A stretch of DNA of 64,000 nt from Chromohalobacter moromii (GCF_023091865.1 NZ_JAHXDI010000001.1:434001-498000); one strand, 5' to 3'; counted from the first letter of the stretch, positions 1-9,157 are shown. Numbers and translations: made by a program. Notes: a model not told the origin generated them from the letters alone.

Positions 1-1
1 G

Positions 2-1015
2 CAGCTCTGGCAATCGAGTTATCAGCTCGATTACGGCAATCGGCAAACCGACCGCGACGAGGATCCTTCCCTGGTGGCGCCGGTGCTGTCGATGGATTCA
101 GGGCTGATCTTCGAGCGCGACACCACGCTGTTCGGCACCGATTGGCGCCAGACCCTGGAGCCGCGACTCTATTACGCTTACGTGCCGGAGCGTGACCAGA
201 GCGACTTCCCCGACTTCGATACCAGCGAGCGTGCCGTCTCCTGGGGACAATTGTGGTCGCCTTACCGTTTCTCCGGTGCCGACCGCCTGGGTGATGTCAA
301 CAAGTTGTCTTATGGCGCTTCTACACGCTTTTTGGAAGACGCTACCGGGCGTGAGCGCTTGTCGCTATCGGTGGGGCAGAGCAGCTATTTCTCCGACCGC
401 AACATCGACATGAACGGCGACCCCGATACTTTGCCGAACCGTGAGCGCAATTATCAGGACTGGTACAACGCTACGCGGGACCGCTCGCCGGTGATCACTG
501 AGTTGGAGTGGCAGATGACCCAGCGCTGGCGTAGCCGCTATGCCTGGTTCTATGATCCCGACCGCAGCATGACCGAGAAAGCCTCGGCATACCTGCAGTA
601 CCAGGACCCCGCCGGCCACGTATTGAACCTTGGCTACAATTGGCAACTCGAAGGGTTCCAGCCACAGGACGATGCCGAAGATCGCCTAGGCTACAATCGC
701 GAAGATTACGATGTGTCGTTCGCGTACAAAGCGACCTCGAGTATGGATTTGATCGGTCGTTTCTTGTATGACAACACCAACGATCGCGCCCTGGAACAGT
801 TGGCAGGTATCCAGTTCAACGACTGTTGCTCCGCAGTACAACTCGTCTGGCGCGAGTGGGTCGAAGACAATGACACCGCCAATACCATCGATGACGACTA
901 TACGGATCGCGGACTGTTCCTGCGCTTCGTATTCAAGGGCTTGGGTGGCGTTGGCCAGGAAGCCGATAGTTACTTCGAGGAAGCCATTCCCGGTTATCGG
1001 GCGACTACCTTCTAA
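2..1015 (+). CDS. lptD: LPS-assembly protein LptD, C-terminal part (5' truncated by window edge)
   Basis: This is the C-terminal beta-barrel part of LptD, the outer-membrane protein that, with lipoprotein LptE, inserts lipopolysaccharide into the outer leaflet. The frame is open from base 2, so the N-terminal OstA domain lies upstream of the window. The visible 337 residues have alternating aromatic beta-strand character. An adjacent Cys pair (NDCCSAV, encoded near 820-835) matches the conserved C-terminal cysteines that form the interdomain disulfides of LptD. The next gene is surA, the chaperone that escorts LptD, which is the usual gammaproteobacterial order. Identity is firm; only the start is missing. 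Confidence 0.93.
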   Translation, partial: QLWQSSYQLDYGNRQTDRDEDPSLVAPVLSMDSGLIFERDTTLFGTDWRQTLEPRLYYAYVPERDQSDFPDFDTSERAVSWGQLWSPYRFSGADRLGDVNKLSYGASTRFLEDATGRERLSLSVGQSSYFSDRNIDMNGDPDTLPNRERNYQDWYNATRDRSPVITELEWQMTQRWRSRYAWFYDPDRSMTEKASAYLQYQDPAGHVLNLGYNWQLEGFQPQDDAEDRLGYNREDYDVSFAYKATSSMDLIGRFLYDNTNDRALEQLAGIQFNDCCSAVQLVWREWVEDNDTANTIDDDYTDRGLFLRFVFKGLGGVGQEADSYFEEAIPGYRATTF

Positions 1016-1087
1016 GTCACACTGGCATCTATTCACCGCCGGTTCAGACATGAACCGGCGACAAGACAGTAACGTAGAGAGGACTTC

Positions 1088-2395
1088 ATGCGCTTGAGAT
1101 CGTTCGCCTCCCTGGGCTTCATGCTACTGATGGCGTTGACGCCACTGGTGGCGCTGGCACAGCCCCAGCCGCTGGATCGCATCGTGGCGGTCGTCAACAA
1201 GGATGCGATCATGCAGAGCCAGCTCGAGGATCGCGTGGCCCAGGTAAGTCAGCAGATGGCCAGGCGCAATGTGCCCGTGCCGGACAAGGAGGACCTGCGC
1301 CGCCAGGTGCTCGATCGCATGATCGTCGAGCAGATCCAACTGCAGATGGCCGACCGCGCCAATGTGAGCATTGACGATACGCAGCTCAATGCCGCCGTGC
1401 GCGATATCGCCAAGAACAATGACATGTCGCTGGATGAGTTTGCCGACTCGCTCGAGCAAGATGGCATGTCGTTGGCGGCGGTACGCGAACAAGTACGCCG
1501 CGAAATGCTGCTGCGCCAGGTGCAACAGAGCCAGGTTGCCAGTCGCGTCAACATTACCGATCGTGAAGTGGATCGCTACCTCGATCAGCAAGGTGACGCT
1601 TCCGATACGGCCTATCATCTGGCGCACATTCTCGTCGCGCTACCCGAGTCGCCCACGCCTGAACAGGTCGAACAGGCGCAGGCCAAGGCACGCGATCTTT
1701 ATCGCCAGCTACAAAATGGCGCCGACTTTCAGCAACTTGCCACGGCCGATTCCGATGGCGAACAGGCGCTTTCCGGTGGTGATCTGGGCTGGCGCCGCGG
1801 TGACCGGTTACCCACGATTTTTGCCGATGTGGTGCCCCAGCTTGCCGACGGCGAGGTCAGCGAGCCGGTACGCAGCCCTAGTGGCTTCCACTTGGTCAAG
1901 CGTATCGAGACGCGTGGTGGCCAGAGCGAGCAAAAGACGGTGGTCACCGAGAACCAAGTGCGTCATATCCTGATTGGCACCAATCCGAATCGTAGCGACG
2001 AGCAGGCCAAGGCACTGGCCGAGGACATTCGTCGACGGATCGCGGGTGGCGAGAGCTTTGCCGAGCTGGCGCAGCAGTACAGCGACGATGACGGCAGTGC
2101 TCTCGATGGTGGCGAGTTGGGCTGGGTGCGTCCCGGACAGATGGTGCCGTCGTTCGAGAATGCCGTGAACGACATGGACGTGGGCGAGTTGTCTCAGCCG
2201 GTGCGTTCGCGCTTCGGTTATCATGTGATCGAGCTCGAAGATCGTCGCCAGAAGGACGTGACCCGTGATGCTCAGCGCGAACAGGTCCGTCAGACCTTGT
2301 TCCAGCGCAAAGTGAACGACGAACTCGAGGCCTGGACGCAAGAAATCCGCTCCGGCGCGTATATCGATAACCGCCTGGAAGACGGCCAGCAGTGA
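1088..2395 (+). CDS. surA: Periplasmic chaperone and peptidyl-prolyl isomerase SurA
   Basis: SurA is the periplasmic chaperone that delivers outer-membrane proteins, LptD included, to the BAM complex. The 435-residue product starts with a signal peptide (residues 1-25, ending ALA-QP). A helical N-terminal chaperone domain follows, then two parvulin domains: the first from about residue 175 (HLAHILVALP), the second from about 288 (VRHILIG). A short C-terminal helix follows. Length matches the family (about 430). It starts 72 bases after lptD, preceded by a GAGAGGA ribosome site, and its stop codon overlaps the pdxA start, so the two are probably translated from one message. Confidence 0.96.
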   Translation: MRLRSFASLGFMLLMALTPLVALAQPQPLDRIVAVVNKDAIMQSQLEDRVAQVSQQMARRNVPVPDKEDLRRQVLDRMIVEQIQLQMADRANVSIDDTQLNAAVRDIAKNNDMSLDEFADSLEQDGMSLAAVREQVRREMLLRQVQQSQVASRVNITDREVDRYLDQQGDASDTAYHLAHILVALPESPTPEQVEQAQAKARDLYRQLQNGADFQQLATADSDGEQALSGGDLGWRRGDRLPTIFADVVPQLADGEVSEPVRSPSGFHLVKRIETRGGQSEQKTVVTENQVRHILIGTNPNRSDEQAKALAEDIRRRIAGGESFAELAQQYSDDDGSALDGGELGWVRPGQMVPSFENAVNDMDVGELSQPVRSRFGYHVIELEDRRQKDVTRDAQREQVRQTLFQRKVNDELEAWTQEIRSGAYIDNRLEDGQQ

Positions 2396-3417
2396 TGACG
2401 TCTTCTCCGGTGCTGGCATTGACCACCGGCGAGCCGGCGGGAATCGGTCCGGATTTGACGCTGGCACTGGCGGCGGCCTGGCAGGATCACGAGACGCGCC
2501 TCGTCGCTATCGGCGATCCCGACTTACTGGCCGAGCGCGCCGCACGGCTGGCGCTGGCGGTGCGCATCGTCCCCTTGGCCGACGGAGCGCCAGTACCTGC
2601 GCCACGTGACGGTGTCTTGCCGGTATGGCCAGTGCGGCTGCGAACCCCCGCCGAGGCTGGTCGACTCGACCCCGCCAACGCCGCCTATGTGCTTGAAACG
2701 CTGGATATCGCCATCGCGGCCTGTCGAGATGGCCATGCCGATGCCATGGTCACCGCACCCTTGCACAAGGGTGTCATCATCGAGGGCGGTTATCCCGGTT
2801 TTACCGGCCACACCGAATACCTGCGCGATGCCTGTGGCGTCGAAGAGGTGGTGATGATGCTGGCCACCGAGCGCACTGAGCCGCCCTTGCGCGTGGCGCT
2901 GGCGACGACGCATCTCCCTCTGCGCGCGGTGGCTGATGCCATCGATGCCGAGAGTTTACGTCGCGTGACAACGATTCTGGACGCTGATCTACGTCGCCAC
3001 TTCGGCATCGCGCGGCCGCGTATCCTGGTTTGCGGTCTCAATCCGCATGCCGGCGAGGACGGACACTTGGGCACCGAAGAGCGTGATATCATCGCGCCGG
3101 CGCTGGCCGAGCTACGTCGCGATGGGCTGGATCTCGTCGGTCCCTTGCCCGCCGATACGTTGTTTACGCCGCACCACCTGAAGCACGCCGATGCCGTGCT
3201 CGCCATGTATCACGACCAGGGCTTGCCAGTACTGAAATACGCCGGTTTCGGCGAAGCCGCCAACGTGACGCTGGGGCTGCCTCTGATTCGCACCTCGGTC
3301 GATCACGGAACGGCGCTCGACTTGGCCGCAAGTGGTCAGGCAGACGCCGGTAGCTTGAGGGTGGCACTCGATGTCGCCGCCAGAATGGTCCGCAGTGGCC
3401 ATTTCGCACCTGAATGA
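2395..3417 (+). CDS. pdxA: 4-hydroxythreonine-4-phosphate dehydrogenase PdxA
   Basis: PdxA oxidises 4-phosphohydroxy-L-threonine with NAD in the DXP-dependent branch of pyridoxal phosphate synthesis. The 340-residue product has the family N-terminus (TTGEPAGIGPD) and GFTGHTEYL. The three metal-binding histidines appear in TTHLPL, NPHAGEDGHLG and MYHDQGLPVLK. I chose the ATG at 2395 over the GTG one codon earlier because its A is the last base of the surA stop (TGATG), a typical coupled junction. The surA-pdxA-rsmA order is conserved in enterobacteria and pseudomonads. Confidence 0.95.
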   Translation: MTSSPVLALTTGEPAGIGPDLTLALAAAWQDHETRLVAIGDPDLLAERAARLALAVRIVPLADGAPVPAPRDGVLPVWPVRLRTPAEAGRLDPANAAYVLETLDIAIAACRDGHADAMVTAPLHKGVIIEGGYPGFTGHTEYLRDACGVEEVVMMLATERTEPPLRVALATTHLPLRAVADAIDAESLRRVTTILDADLRRHFGIARPRILVCGLNPHAGEDGHLGTEERDIIAPALAELRRDGLDLVGPLPADTLFTPHHLKHADAVLAMYHDQGLPVLKYAGFGEAANVTLGLPLIRTSVDHGTALDLAASGQADAGSLRVALDVAARMVRSGHFAPE

Positions 3418-3450
3418 ATGCCCGATTGCCCCAAGGAATATGCCACGTCC

Positions 3451-4266
3451 ATGTCCAATCGCCCCCCGGTCCACCAGGCTCGTAAACGCTTCGGTCAGAA
3501 CTTCTTACGCGATCCCGGCGTTATAGCGCGCATCGTGCATGCCATCGCGCCGAGATCCGATCAGCGCCTGATCGAAATCGGTCCCGGGCAAGGCGCGTTG
3601 ACGGAGCCGCTGCTTGATGCCTCCGGCGCGCTGGAGGTCATCGAGCTGGATCGTGACCTGATTCCGGGGCTGCGCGTGCAGTTCTTCAATTATCCGGCAT
3701 TCGTCATTCACGAAGGAGACGCGCTCAAGTTCGACTTCGCCGCTCTCGCGGCGGAAGGGGAGACGCCCGGCAAGCCGCTACGCGTTATCGGTAACCTGCC
3801 TTATAACATCTCCACGCCGCTAATCTTTCATCTGTTGACGGCGCGTGGCGCCATCGCCGACATGCATTTCATGCTGCAAAGGGAGGTCGTCGAGCGTTTG
3901 GCGGCGACACCGGGTAGCGCGGCCTGGGGCCGTCTTTCGGTCATGGCGCAATATTATTGCCGGGTGGACAATTTGTTCGTGGTTCCGCCGGAGGCCTTTG
4001 CGCCGCGTCCCAAGGTGGAGTCGGCGATCGTGCGCTTGGTGCCGCACGCTGAGCCACCGCATGCCGCGCACGACGAAGCGCTTTTTGGCGAGATCGTGCG
4101 CGAAGCCTTCGGCCAGCGTCGTAAGACGCTGCGTAACAACTTCAAGAGCCGCCTCGACGACGCGGCCTGGGCCGCGCTAGAGATTGATGCGGGGCGTCGC
4201 CCGCAGACGCTGAGTGTCGAAGAGCTGGTGCGTATTGCCAATCATGTCGCGGGAGCGACACCATGA
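3451..4266 (+). CDS. rsmA: 16S rRNA adenine dimethyltransferase RsmA (KsgA)
   Basis: RsmA dimethylates two adjacent adenines near the 3' end of 16S rRNA late in small-subunit assembly, using S-adenosylmethionine. Visible marks are the N-terminal ARKRFGQNFL, the SAM-binding IEIGPGQGALTEPL, and the catalytic NLPYNIS, all in family order. The product is 271 residues, the usual size. The frame is open from an ATG at 3418, directly after the pdxA stop, but the ATG at 3451 matches the family N-terminus and has AAGGA upstream. It overlaps apaG by 4 bases. Confidence 0.95.
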   Translation: MSNRPPVHQARKRFGQNFLRDPGVIARIVHAIAPRSDQRLIEIGPGQGALTEPLLDASGALEVIELDRDLIPGLRVQFFNYPAFVIHEGDALKFDFAALAAEGETPGKPLRVIGNLPYNISTPLIFHLLTARGAIADMHFMLQREVVERLAATPGSAAWGRLSVMAQYYCRVDNLFVVPPEAFAPRPKVESAIVRLVPHAEPPHAAHDEALFGEIVREAFGQRRKTLRNNFKSRLDDAAWAALEIDAGRRPQTLSVEELVRIANHVAGATP

Positions 4267-4646
4267 GCGACGTGGCCGCCGATGTGCAGGTAGAGGTCGA
4301 ACCGGCCTATCAGGCAGGTGAATCCGCCCCCGCCGAACAGCGTTATGTCTTCAGTTACACGATTACCGTGCACAATCGCTCGATGCGCTCGATCCAACTG
4401 CTGGCACGTTATTGGCAGATTACTCAGAGCAGCGGCAAGGTGCAGGAAGTGCGCGGCAAAGGGGTCGTTGGGCTGCAGCCATTGATCGGTCCCGGTCAGC
4501 GCTTTCGTTATACCAGCCGCGCGGTGCTCGATGGTCCGGTGGGCGTCATGGAAGGTAGCTACACCTGTCTGGACACGACTGAGCAGCGCGCCTTCGAGGT
4601 CCCCATCGCGGCATTCCGTCTTGCGGGACCTAACCAGATACACTGA
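4263..4646 (+). CDS. apaG: ApaG protein (Co2+/Mg2+ efflux-associated family)
   Basis: ApaG is a small fibronectin-type-III-like protein named after the apa locus and linked to Co2+ resistance in Salmonella; its biochemical role is unsettled. The 127-residue product shows the family core: YVFSYTITVHNRS, LLARYWQIT, the GKGVVGLQP segment, and RYTSRAVLDGPVGVMEGSY. The length is standard. The ATG overlaps the rsmA stop by 4 bases, and apaH follows 17 bases later, reproducing the conserved rsmA-apaG-apaH order. Identity is secure, function less so. Confidence 0.93.
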   Translation: MSDVAADVQVEVEPAYQAGESAPAEQRYVFSYTITVHNRSMRSIQLLARYWQITQSSGKVQEVRGKGVVGLQPLIGPGQRFRYTSRAVLDGPVGVMEGSYTCLDTTEQRAFEVPIAAFRLAGPNQIH

Positions 4647-4663
4647 GTATGGTTGGGAGAAAT

Positions 4664-5482
4664 ATGTCGACATATGCCATCGGCGACTTGCAGGGCTGTT
4701 ATGCGGAGTTCGCGGCGTTGCTTGAACGGATCGCCTTCGATCCACGACGCGACCGCCTGTGGCTAGTGGGCGACCTGGTCAACCGTGGGCCGGGATCGCT
4801 TGATTGCCTGCGTGCCGTGAAGGCACTTGGTGACAGCGCCCGGGTCGTGCTGGGCAACCATGACTTGCATTTGCTGGCGGCGGCCTGGGCCGGTGCGCCC
4901 CTCAAGCGTTCCGATACGCTGCAACCGATTCTCGAGGCCGATGACCGCGACGAGCTGCTCGATTGGCTGCGTCACCAGCCGCTGCTGGTGCATGATGCCG
5001 CGCTCGACGCGGTCATGGTGCATGCCGGATTGCCGCCACATTGGTCGCTGAAGCAGGCGCGCGACTACGCTGCCGAGGTCGAGGCGGTGTTGCGTGGCGA
5101 TGCGGTGGGCGATTTCCTGGTCGCGATGTACGGCAACTCGCCGGCGCGTTGGTCGGACGACCTTGAGGGAGTCGAGCGCCTTCGGGTGATCGTCAATACC
5201 TTCACGCGCATGCGTTTCATCGCCGCCGACGGCACACTCGACTTCGACGCCAAGGAAGGCTTGGATAGCGCACCAGAAGGTTTCGCGCCTTGGTTCACCT
5301 ATACGCGTAATGACGATCCGCGTATCGTCTTTGGTCACTGGGCGGCGCTTGAGGGCATGACCCCCGACGCGCGCGTGCGTGCCCTGGCGCTGGACACCGG
5401 CTGCGTGTGGGGTGGCGAGCTGACCGCGGTCGACCTGGAAAGCGGTGAACGCTACGTCGAGCCGGCCCACCCGCGGCGTTGA
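4664..5482 (+). CDS. apaH: Bis(5'-nucleosyl)-tetraphosphatase, symmetrical (ApaH)
   Basis: ApaH hydrolyses diadenosine tetraphosphate (Ap4A) to two ADP and can also decap Np4-capped RNA. It is a calcineurin-like metallophosphatase. The metal-binding signature is complete: YAIGDLQGC at the N-terminus, GDLVNRGPGS about 30 residues later, then GNHDLHLLA. The product is 272 residues. I chose ATG 4664 rather than 4649 because MSTYAIGDLQG matches the family start and GGGAGA lies just upstream. Confidence 0.95.
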   Translation: MSTYAIGDLQGCYAEFAALLERIAFDPRRDRLWLVGDLVNRGPGSLDCLRAVKALGDSARVVLGNHDLHLLAAAWAGAPLKRSDTLQPILEADDRDELLDWLRHQPLLVHDAALDAVMVHAGLPPHWSLKQARDYAAEVEAVLRGDAVGDFLVAMYGNSPARWSDDLEGVERLRVIVNTFTRMRFIAADGTLDFDAKEGLDSAPEGFAPWFTYTRNDDPRIVFGHWAALEGMTPDARVRALALDTGCVWGGELTAVDLESGERYVEPAHPRR

Positions 5483-5508
5483 CGCCAACTCTGCCAAGGA
5501 GCATTCCC

Positions 5509-5841
5509 ATGTCCCACGAGACGAGTTTTACCCATCTCGCGCCGACCACGTTGGCCCAATGGCTCGAGAGTGCCCATGAGCTGACGTTGGTCGATATCCG
5601 CGACCCGTTGAGTTATTCACAAGGGCATATTCCCGGCAGCCATCACCTCGATAACGCCAGCGTGGCGGAATTGTTCGAGCGTGCACCGCGTGAACGCCCC
5701 ATGGTGGTTGTCTGCTATCACGGCCATTCCAGTCAGCAGGCGGCTACCTGGCTAGCGGCCCAGGGCTTTAGCGATGTCTATAGCCTCGACGGTGGCTTCA
5801 CCGACTGGGCGGCGCGTCATCCCGATCAGGTCGAGAGCTGA
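5509..5841 (+). CDS. glpE: Thiosulfate sulfurtransferase GlpE (single-domain rhodanese)
   Basis: GlpE moves the sulfane sulfur of thiosulfate to cyanide or to thiol acceptors such as thioredoxin. It is a single rhodanese domain of 110 residues. The catalytic loop CYHGHSS (Cys69) is intact, preceded by VDIRDPLSYSQGHIPG, the typical rhodanese N-terminal motif. The start at 5509 has AAGGAG upstream. It lies 26 bases after apaH and 4 bases before cca, probably in the same operon. There is no glycerol gene nearby, so the glp name reflects homology only. Confidence 0.9.
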   Translation: MSHETSFTHLAPTTLAQWLESAHELTLVDIRDPLSYSQGHIPGSHHLDNASVAELFERAPRERPMVVVCYHGHSSQQAATWLAAQGFSDVYSLDGGFTDWAARHPDQVES

Positions 5842-5845
5842 GCCG

Positions 5846-6985
5846 ATGAACGCGCCTCGCGATGTGCTCGAAGGCTTCGACGTCTACCGGGTAGGCGGGG
5901 CGGTGCGCGATGCACGCCTGGGCTGGCCAGTCACCGATGAAGACTGGGTGGTGGTTGGCGCCACGCCGGAAGAGCTCACCGCGCGGGGATTCATTCCGGT
6001 GGGGCGCGACTTTCCGGTCTTCCTGCACCCGGTGACCCACGAAGAGTATGCCTTGGCGCGTACCGAGCGCAAGCAGGGCCACGGCTATACCGGGTTCGTG
6101 GTTCACGCCAGTCCTGAGGTGACCCTCGAGGGAGATCTGGCGCGCCGTGATCTGACCATCAACGCCATGGCGGAAGACCCTGAGGGGCATCTGGTCGATC
6201 CTTTCCAGGGCGCGCAGGATCTCGATGCACGCGTGCTGCGTCATGTCTCCGAAGCGTTCGTCGAAGACCCGTTGCGTGTGCTGCGTACGGCACGCTTTTG
6301 GGCGCGCTATCGTGATCTGGGCTTCGTCATCGCCGACGACACGAAGTGCCTGATGCGTCGGCTATGCGACAGCGGCGAAATCGGTCACCTCGTCGCCGAG
6401 CGTGTCTGGCAGGAAACCGTCAAGGCGCTGGCTGAGCCACGTCCCATCGCCTACTTCAAGGCGCTTCAAGCGTGCGGGGCCCTGGCCGTATGGATGCCGG
6501 AACTGAATGCCGACGCCGATCTCGACCTTGGCGAGCAAGCCATGGCGACACTGCCTGCCAGCGACGATCCTGCGATGTGGCGTTGGGCACGATTGCTCGA
6601 AGCCTTGGCGGATGATGCACGTGAGGCCTTGTGCGAACGCCTGCGCGTGCCCAATGCGTGGCGTGACCTGGCCCGCCAGGTGGCACGTACCCGGACGTTG
6701 CGGCAGAAGTATGATGATGCTGGGCTGACGGGTACCGACGTGATGGCCTGGTTCGATGCCATCGACGCCTGGCGGCGGTCCGAGCGCATCGCGCCGCTGC
6801 AGCGTTATCTGGCGCTGGAAGCCCCAGAATTGGCCAAGCTCGTCGAGGCTGCCTGGGAGGTGGCGAGCGAGATCGAACCGCGCACGCTGCTCGAGGAAGG
6901 CTATCGCGGCAAGGCGCTGGGAGAAGCGCTGGCCCAGCGTCGACTGGCTAGCATCGAGGACGTGGTCAAACTGTATAAGCTGTAA
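5846..6985 (+). CDS. cca: CCA tRNA nucleotidyltransferase, C-terminal region without HD motif
   Basis: Cca adds or repairs the 3'-CCA end of tRNAs using CTP and ATP. The class II head is complete: RVGGAVRDARLG (residues 15-26), metal-binding DED (31-33), HPVTHEEYALARTERK, and RRDLTINAMA. The E. coli-type enzyme (about 412 residues) carries a C-terminal HD phosphohydrolase domain. This product has 379 residues, and where the HD motif is expected it reads RWARLLEALADD. It should therefore work as a nucleotidyltransferase only. ATG 5846 is chosen over 5774 because the upstream extension lies inside glpE. A strong hairpin follows. Confidence 0.92.
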   Translation: MNAPRDVLEGFDVYRVGGAVRDARLGWPVTDEDWVVVGATPEELTARGFIPVGRDFPVFLHPVTHEEYALARTERKQGHGYTGFVVHASPEVTLEGDLARRDLTINAMAEDPEGHLVDPFQGAQDLDARVLRHVSEAFVEDPLRVLRTARFWARYRDLGFVIADDTKCLMRRLCDSGEIGHLVAERVWQETVKALAEPRPIAYFKALQACGALAVWMPELNADADLDLGEQAMATLPASDDPAMWRWARLLEALADDAREALCERLRVPNAWRDLARQVARTRTLRQKYDDAGLTGTDVMAWFDAIDAWRRSERIAPLQRYLALEAPELAKLVEAAWEVASEIEPRTLLEEGYRGKALGEALAQRRLASIEDVVKLYKL

Positions 6986-7040
6986 GCCTTGGCCGTGATC
7001 GCGATGCGCGCAACGGGAAAGTAGAAACCGCGATATGTAA

Positions 7041-7077
7041 ACGCAGAAGGGGCCATCGAGGCCCCTTCTGCGTTTTT
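7041..7077. terminator. Bidirectional intrinsic terminator between cca and the gluconate permease
   Basis: A perfect 14-bp stem (ACGCAGAAGGGGCC, 7041-7054, with its complement at 7060-7073) and a 5-base loop run into TTTTT. The reverse strand also ends in A/T-rich sequence, and the flanking genes converge, so it likely stops both. Confidence 0.9.
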
Positions 7078-7097
7078 ATGCGATGCGCGCGCGGAGG

Positions 7098-8444
7098 TTA
7101 CACGAACAGCCCGATGATCAACGCGACGGCAAGCCCCACCAGCCCGATCAGGGTTTCCATCACTGTCCAGCTCTTCAGGGTCTGTGCCTCGGTCAGGCCG
7201 AAGTAACGGTTGACCAGCCAGAACCCAGAGTCGTTGACGTGACTGAGTACCGTGGCGCCGGAGGCGATGGCGATCACGATCAAGCCAAGCACTGGACCTT
7301 CCAGTCCTAGCGTGGAGATCAAGGGCGCCATCAGTCCGGCGGCGGTGATCATTGCAACAGTGGCGGAGCCTTGAACCACGCGCACGGCGGTGGAAATCAA
7401 GAAGGCGAGCAGAATCGGCGGTAGGGCACTATCGGCCATCATCTGGCCCATGACATCACCAACACCGGAATCGATAAGCATCTGCTTGAAGACGCCACCG
7501 GCACCGGTGACGAGAATGATGATGCCGGCCGGTTCGAGCGCCTTGGTGGCGACTTCCATGACATTCTCGCGGCTCATGCCACGGCGCGTACCCAAAAAGA
7601 CGAACGACAGCAGTGTTGCCAGCGTCAGCGCCACGAAAGGATGACCCACGAACGCCAGGGTGGTGACGATTGGATTGTCGTCGGCCAGCACTGCGCCGGA
7701 GACGGTGTTGAGCACGATCAGCACCAGCGGCAGCAGAATGATGGCGAGGATCAGCTTGAAGCTCGGCAACCCAGTGCTATCGATCTCGTCCTTGGGCAGC
7801 TCCATGTAGTCAGGAATGCCCGCGTCGATATGCTTGGCGATATAACGCCCGAAGATCGGCCCCGCGATGATCATGGCCGGCAGGCCCGCCATGGCCCCGA
7901 AGAGGATGACATAGCCCAGGTCGGCGCCGATCAGCTCCGCCACGGCAATCGGTCCCGGCGTCGGGGGAATGAACGAATGGGTAACTGCAAGCCCGGCGAG
8001 GAGCGGGATACCATAGTAGAGTAGGGAGCGCCCGGTGCGGCGGGTCAGGGCATAGATTAGCGGCACCAGAATGATGAAGGCGACATCCAGGAACACCGGA
8101 ATCGCCACCAGAAAACCGGTGACCCCCATGGCCCATTGCGAGCGGTTTTCCCCGAAGCGATTGAGCAACGTGCTGGCCAGGCGATCGACCCCGCCGGAGA
8201 CTTCCAGCATTTTGCCAAACATCGCGCCAAGACCGACCACGGTCGCGACGAAGCCGAGCGTTCCCCCCATGCCGTCCTGCACGGATTGAAGAATGGCATC
8301 GAGATCCATGCCCGTGGTGAGGCCGACGATCAGGCTGACGGTCAACAGCGCGACGAAGGCATGCAGGCGCAGTCGCATGACCAGATACAACAGCAATATG
8401 ATGCCGCCCAGCGCGGAAAGAAGCAGGGTGGTGGCGTTATCCAT
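7098..8444 (-). CDS. Gluconate:H+ symporter, GntP family
   Basis: An inner-membrane permease that imports gluconate or a close sugar acid with protons. The 448 residues are almost entirely hydrophobic helices (about 12-14), with the GntP-family stretches THSFIPPTPGPIA and LSHVNDSGFWLVNRYFG. I start it at 8444 (MDNATTLLLSALGG), preceded by AGAGGT, rather than at the longer hydrophilic extension. It is divergent from gluconokinase across a shared control region with a perfect palindromic operator, which strongly supports gluconate as the substrate. The exact family member (GntT, GntU or GntP) cannot be told by eye. Confidence 0.92.
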   Translation of the reverse strand: MDNATTLLLSALGGIILLLYLVMRLRLHAFVALLTVSLIVGLTTGMDLDAILQSVQDGMGGTLGFVATVVGLGAMFGKMLEVSGGVDRLASTLLNRFGENRSQWAMGVTGFLVAIPVFLDVAFIILVPLIYALTRRTGRSLLYYGIPLLAGLAVTHSFIPPTPGPIAVAELIGADLGYVILFGAMAGLPAMIIAGPIFGRYIAKHIDAGIPDYMELPKDEIDSTGLPSFKLILAIILLPLVLIVLNTVSGAVLADDNPIVTTLAFVGHPFVALTLATLLSFVFLGTRRGMSRENVMEVATKALEPAGIIILVTGAGGVFKQMLIDSGVGDVMGQMMADSALPPILLAFLISTAVRVVQGSATVAMITAAGLMAPLISTLGLEGPVLGLIVIAIASGATVLSHVNDSGFWLVNRYFGLTEAQTLKSWTVMETLIGLVGLAVALIIGLFV

Positions 8445-8535
8445 GTGAACGAAACCTCTATTGGAGGCGCGACCGGCAACGAGGGGGATGCGGCGATGGT
8501 CGCGTTGTGCCTTGGCGTCGGATTTAGGAAAATGC

Positions 8536-8551
8536 ATGTTACCGGTAACAT
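8536..8551. promoter_or_regulatory. GntR-type operator, perfect 16-bp palindrome
   Basis: ATGTTACCGGTAACAT is a perfect inverted repeat in the 154-bp divergent region between the gluconate permease and gluconokinase. It closely resembles the E. coli GntR operator, and a LacI-family GntR-like repressor is encoded next to it. One site could control both genes. Confidence 0.82.
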
Positions 8552-8598
8552 TCCGTGCGCAACAATGCTCCGAAAGGCGAATAGAGAAACGAGGAAAG

Positions 8599-9144
8599 AT
8601 GAATATGGACGAATCGACGAGCAATCCGCAGCGGATCATCGTCATGGGTGTGTCGGGCTGCGGTAAGACGTCGGTCGGTGAACGTTTGGCCGAAGCGCTC
8701 GATGGGCGTTTTATCGACGGTGATACTTATCATTCGGCGACCAGCGTGGCCAAGATGTCGCGCGGGGAACCGCTCAACGATGAGGATCGTGCCGGCTGGC
8801 TGACGCGTTTGTCCGAGTTGGTGCGGGAAGGGCGCGATAACCGGGAAACCGTGGTGATTGGCTGTTCGGCGCTCAAGCGCGAGTATCGTGACTTGTTGCG
8901 TGGCGGCGATGATGCGCTGTGCTTCGTGCATCTAGCCGGTACGCGCGAGGTGCTGCTGGAGCGTCTGAAGGCGCGTCAGGATCACTTCTTCAAGGGGGAG
9001 GCCATGCTCGATAGTCAACTGGCCACACTCGAGTCACCGGGAAAAGACGAAGCGGTTACCGTTAATATCGATGCGCCGTTGGACGATGTCGTTGCTCTCA
9101 GCGTGCAGGGTGTGTCGCAGCGCGGTACCCAGCACGCCTCGTGA
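8599..9144 (+). CDS. gntK: Gluconokinase
   Basis: Gluconokinase phosphorylates gluconate to 6-phosphogluconate, the substrate of Edd encoded 9 kb downstream. The 181-residue product opens with a P-loop (GVSGCGKTS, residues 17-25). It also has DGDTYHSATSVAKMSRGEPLNDEDR split across the family's substrate region, CSALKREYRDLLR, and VHLAGTREVLLERLKAR with HFFKGEAMLDSQ. ATG 8599 has GAGGAAAG just upstream. The divergent permease and downstream convergent repressor complete a gluconate-use module. Confidence 0.95.
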   Translation: MNMDESTSNPQRIIVMGVSGCGKTSVGERLAEALDGRFIDGDTYHSATSVAKMSRGEPLNDEDRAGWLTRLSELVREGRDNRETVVIGCSALKREYRDLLRGGDDALCFVHLAGTREVLLERLKARQDHFFKGEAMLDSQLATLESPGKDEAVTVNIDAPLDDVVALSVQGVSQRGTQHAS

Positions 9145-9157
9145 GCGAGGCGTGTTG

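Noticed and set aside
9054-9065. GGTTACCGTTAA, resembling a GntR operator half
   Set aside because: It lies inside gntK near its 3' end, only one arm matches, and codons explain it.
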